6,856 bases of DNA. Origin: Sphingomonadales bacterium (GTDB lineage Bacteria > Pseudomonadota > Alphaproteobacteria > Sphingomonadales > Sphingomonadaceae). Position numbers and translations under genes: made by a program. Every line of letters starts with the position of its first letter. Within the stretch, counting starts at the first letter, position 1. The notes below the pieces were generated by a model. The model had not been told where the DNA came from, searched no databases, and saw only the letters and a program-made list of their open reading frames with translations. This document shows, piece after piece, positions 5,172 to 6,856 of this stretch. The stretch covers positions 1 to 6,856 of the forward strand of contig JAFLDC010000145.1 of NCBI GenBank assembly GCA_017302775.1, in the 5' to 3' direction.

Positions 5172-6856
5172 TCACGCTTCGAACAATGCCTTCAGTTCTC
5201 GCTTCAGGATCTTGCCATTGGCGTTGCGCGGCAGTGGCTCGTCATGGAACAGGATCCGTACCGGCACTTTGAACGCTGCCAGCTTTTCACGCACATGACC
5301 TTGCAGCTCGGCTTCGCTGATCCGGGCCCCGCGCGCCAGTTGTACCACCGCCGCAGGTTCTTCGCCCAGAGTGCGGTGCGCGATGCCCACCACCGCGGCG
5401 TCGATTACCGCCGGATGATCGTAGAGTGCATTTTCGACCTCGGAAGAATAGATGTTCTCGCCGCCGCGGATGACGATATCCTTGGCGCGGTCAGCGATGA
5501 AACAGAACCCTTCGTTGTCGAGATAGGCAAGATCACCGGTGCGCACCCAGCCATCGACGAAAGTCGCTGCGGTCGCTTCCGGATTTTGCCAGTAACCGGC
5601 CACGATCATCGGGCCGCGTGCCCATAGCTCGCCGATTTGCCCCGGCGGCAGGACAGTCACGCCGTCCTCTCCGCGAATTTCAAGGTCAGCGGTGGCAACG
5701 GGCGGTCCGCAGCTGGTCGGTCGGTTGAGGTAGTCCTCGCCCGAGTGGGTGGTCACGGTCGCGGTAGTTTCCGTCATGCCCCAGCCATTGCCGGGGAGCG
5801 CGCCGAACTCCTCATAGATCCGCCGGACCAGTTCGGGTGCGCTCGGCGCTCCGCCGTAACCGATCGATTCGATGCTGGAGAGGTCGTAGTTGATCCGTTC
5901 GGGATGTTCGAGCAGCTGCCAGGCAATTGTCGGCACCCCGCCGGTGGCGTTGACCTTTTCGCGCTCAATGATGCCGAAGGCCTGGACGGGATCCCACTTG
6001 TACATGAAAATCAGGGTATGACCGCCGGCAATGGCGCCCATCATCGTTGCCGAGCAGGCGGTGGCATGAAACAGCGGAATAACCGTCAGCATGGTTTTGC
6101 GGGCTGGTTCGGGCAAGGCTTCACCCCGGCGCAGGACCGATCGCGCCGCCGCGTAGCCACCCGACAGGACATTGGTGGTAAGGTTGCGATGTGTGCCAAG
6201 CGCCCCTTTGGGATTGCCGGTCGTACCCGAGGTATAGAGAATGGTAGCCGGATCATCGGGCAGGATCGACACAGCCGGCAAGTCCGCATCGGGCAGATGT
6301 GCCCAATCGGCGCTGCCGCCGATCACCTCCTCAAGACGGCGCGATCCGGCAGGCGCCGTCTCGGCGCGGGTCACGAGCACATGTTCCAGGGCGGGCACGG
6401 CGGCCATGTGGGGCGCGATCCGGTCGAACCGTTCGCTGTCGCAGATCAGCACCTTGGCACCCGAGTTGCCCAAGCCGTATTCCAGCTCGGACCCGGTCCA
6501 CCAGGCATTAAGCGGGACGCAGATTGCGCCGATCCCGGTAATCGCGAAAAACGCCACTGGCCATTCCGGCAAATTGCGCATCGCCAGAGCAACCCGGTCG
6601 CCCTTCTCGACACCAATCGTTCGCAGGTAGGCAGCCAGTGCGGCAGCGGCCTTGAACCAGGCCGCATAGGACACCCGTTCGTCCTCATAGATCAGGAAGG
6701 TGGCGTCGCCATGACTGCGCCCGACCCGGGCGAGGGCCGCCAGACTGGGTTGGGCATTCTTCCAGACTCGGGTCGCAACGCTCCGGATTTCCACCATTTC
6801 CATTTCGAATGGCATACCCGGTGCGCAAAGCAGATCCTGCACCTCGGCCAGGCTGC
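5172..6856 (-). CDS. Class I adenylate-forming acyl-CoA ligase (AMP-binding), N-terminus cut by window edge
   Basis: An ANL-superfamily enzyme that activates a carboxylic acid, probably a fatty or other acyl substrate, as an acyl-adenylate and transfers it to CoA. Numbering from the GTG at 6842: the ATP-binding P-loop YTSGTTGNPKG is at 203-213, the adenine-binding GWGMTET at 353-359, and the ribose-binding D437 in RTGDL. The hinge region DRAKD is at 451-455, followed by RGGENIYSSEVE at 459-470. The catalytic lysine K544 lies in NGKILK near the C-terminus. All key residues are present, so the enzyme looks active. The frame stays open from 6842 to the window edge (the extra codons read SLAEV), and relatives usually have such residues before the CAPGxPFE-like region. 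The GTG at 6842 is therefore probably internal and the true start lies beyond 6856. Substrate cannot be told from the sequence; long-chain fatty acyl, CoA-activated catabolic acids or similar are all possible. It is convergent with the thrS cluster. Confidence 0.93.
   Translation of the reverse strand, partial: SLAEVQDLLCAPGMPFEMEMVEIRSVATRVWKNAQPSLAALARVGRSHGDATFLIYEDERVSYAAWFKAAAALAAYLRTIGVEKGDRVALAMRNLPEWPVAFFAITGIGAICVPLNAWWTGSELEYGLGNSGAKVLICDSERFDRIAPHMAAVPALEHVLVTRAETAPAGSRRLEEVIGGSADWAHLPDADLPAVSILPDDPATILYTSGTTGNPKGALGTHRNLTTNVLSGGYAAARSVLRRGEALPEPARKTMLTVIPLFHATACSATMMGAIAGGHTLIFMYKWDPVQAFGIIEREKVNATGGVPTIAWQLLEHPERINYDLSSIESIGYGGAPSAPELVRRIYEEFGALPGNGWGMTETTATVTTHSGEDYLNRPTSCGPPVATADLEIRGEDGVTVLPPGQIGELWARGPMIVAGYWQNPEATAATFVDGWVRTGDLAYLDNEGFCFIADRAKDIVIRGGENIYSSEVENALYDHPAVIDAAVVGIAHRTLGEEPAAVVQLARGARISEAELQGHVREKLAAFKVPVRILFHDEPLPRNANGKILKRELKALFEA

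Noticed and set aside
4495..5298. 267-codon + strand frame overlapping the permease and the ligase end
   Set aside because: It is out of frame with the clearly TauE/SafE-like permease and runs antisense into the ligase C-terminus; Arg/Gly/Ala-rich shadow.

Overview
This is a GC-rich (roughly 60-65%) chromosomal window. The style of the proteins suggests an alphaproteobacterium, most likely of the Sphingomonadales: a ThrRS with an extended segment before its first zinc ligand, a sphingomonad-like acyl-CoA ligase, and little AT-rich sequence. The assignment is by recognition only, not by a search. No rRNA, tRNA, CRISPR array, insertion sequence or phage gene was seen.

Layout. Positions 1-213 are the 5' leader of thrS. 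They are not empty: a 22-residue open frame (14-82) carries four consecutive threonine codons (ACT ACC ACC ACC, 38-49). It is followed by mutually exclusive RNA stems that end in a GC-rich hairpin with a short T-rich tail. Together these form what looks like a complete ribosome-mediated transcription attenuator controlling threonyl-tRNA synthetase. Next come thrS (214-2211), a large polytopic membrane protein of unknown function built from two diverged copies of one unit (about 2243-4222), and a TauE/SafE (TSUP) family permease (4226-4972). These three genes are tightly packed on the + strand, with gaps of 31 nt and 3 nt and no visible terminator between them, so they probably form one transcription unit behind the attenuator.

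On the - strand, reading toward the permease, is a class I adenylate-forming acyl-CoA ligase (5172 to the right edge). Its N-terminus lies outside the window. It is followed by a 44-codon open frame for a possible one-helix membrane protein (4961-5095), whose 3' end overlaps the permease by 12 nt. The ligase is probably unrelated in function to the thrS cluster.

How the parts may work together: scarcity of charged tRNA-Thr would stall the leader ribosome on the threonine codons and free an 11-bp antiterminator. Transcription would then continue into thrS and possibly into the two membrane protein genes. This differs from the known E. coli thrS control (translational autorepression) and from the T-box control of many Gram-positive thrS genes. 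It is the most interesting feature of the window.
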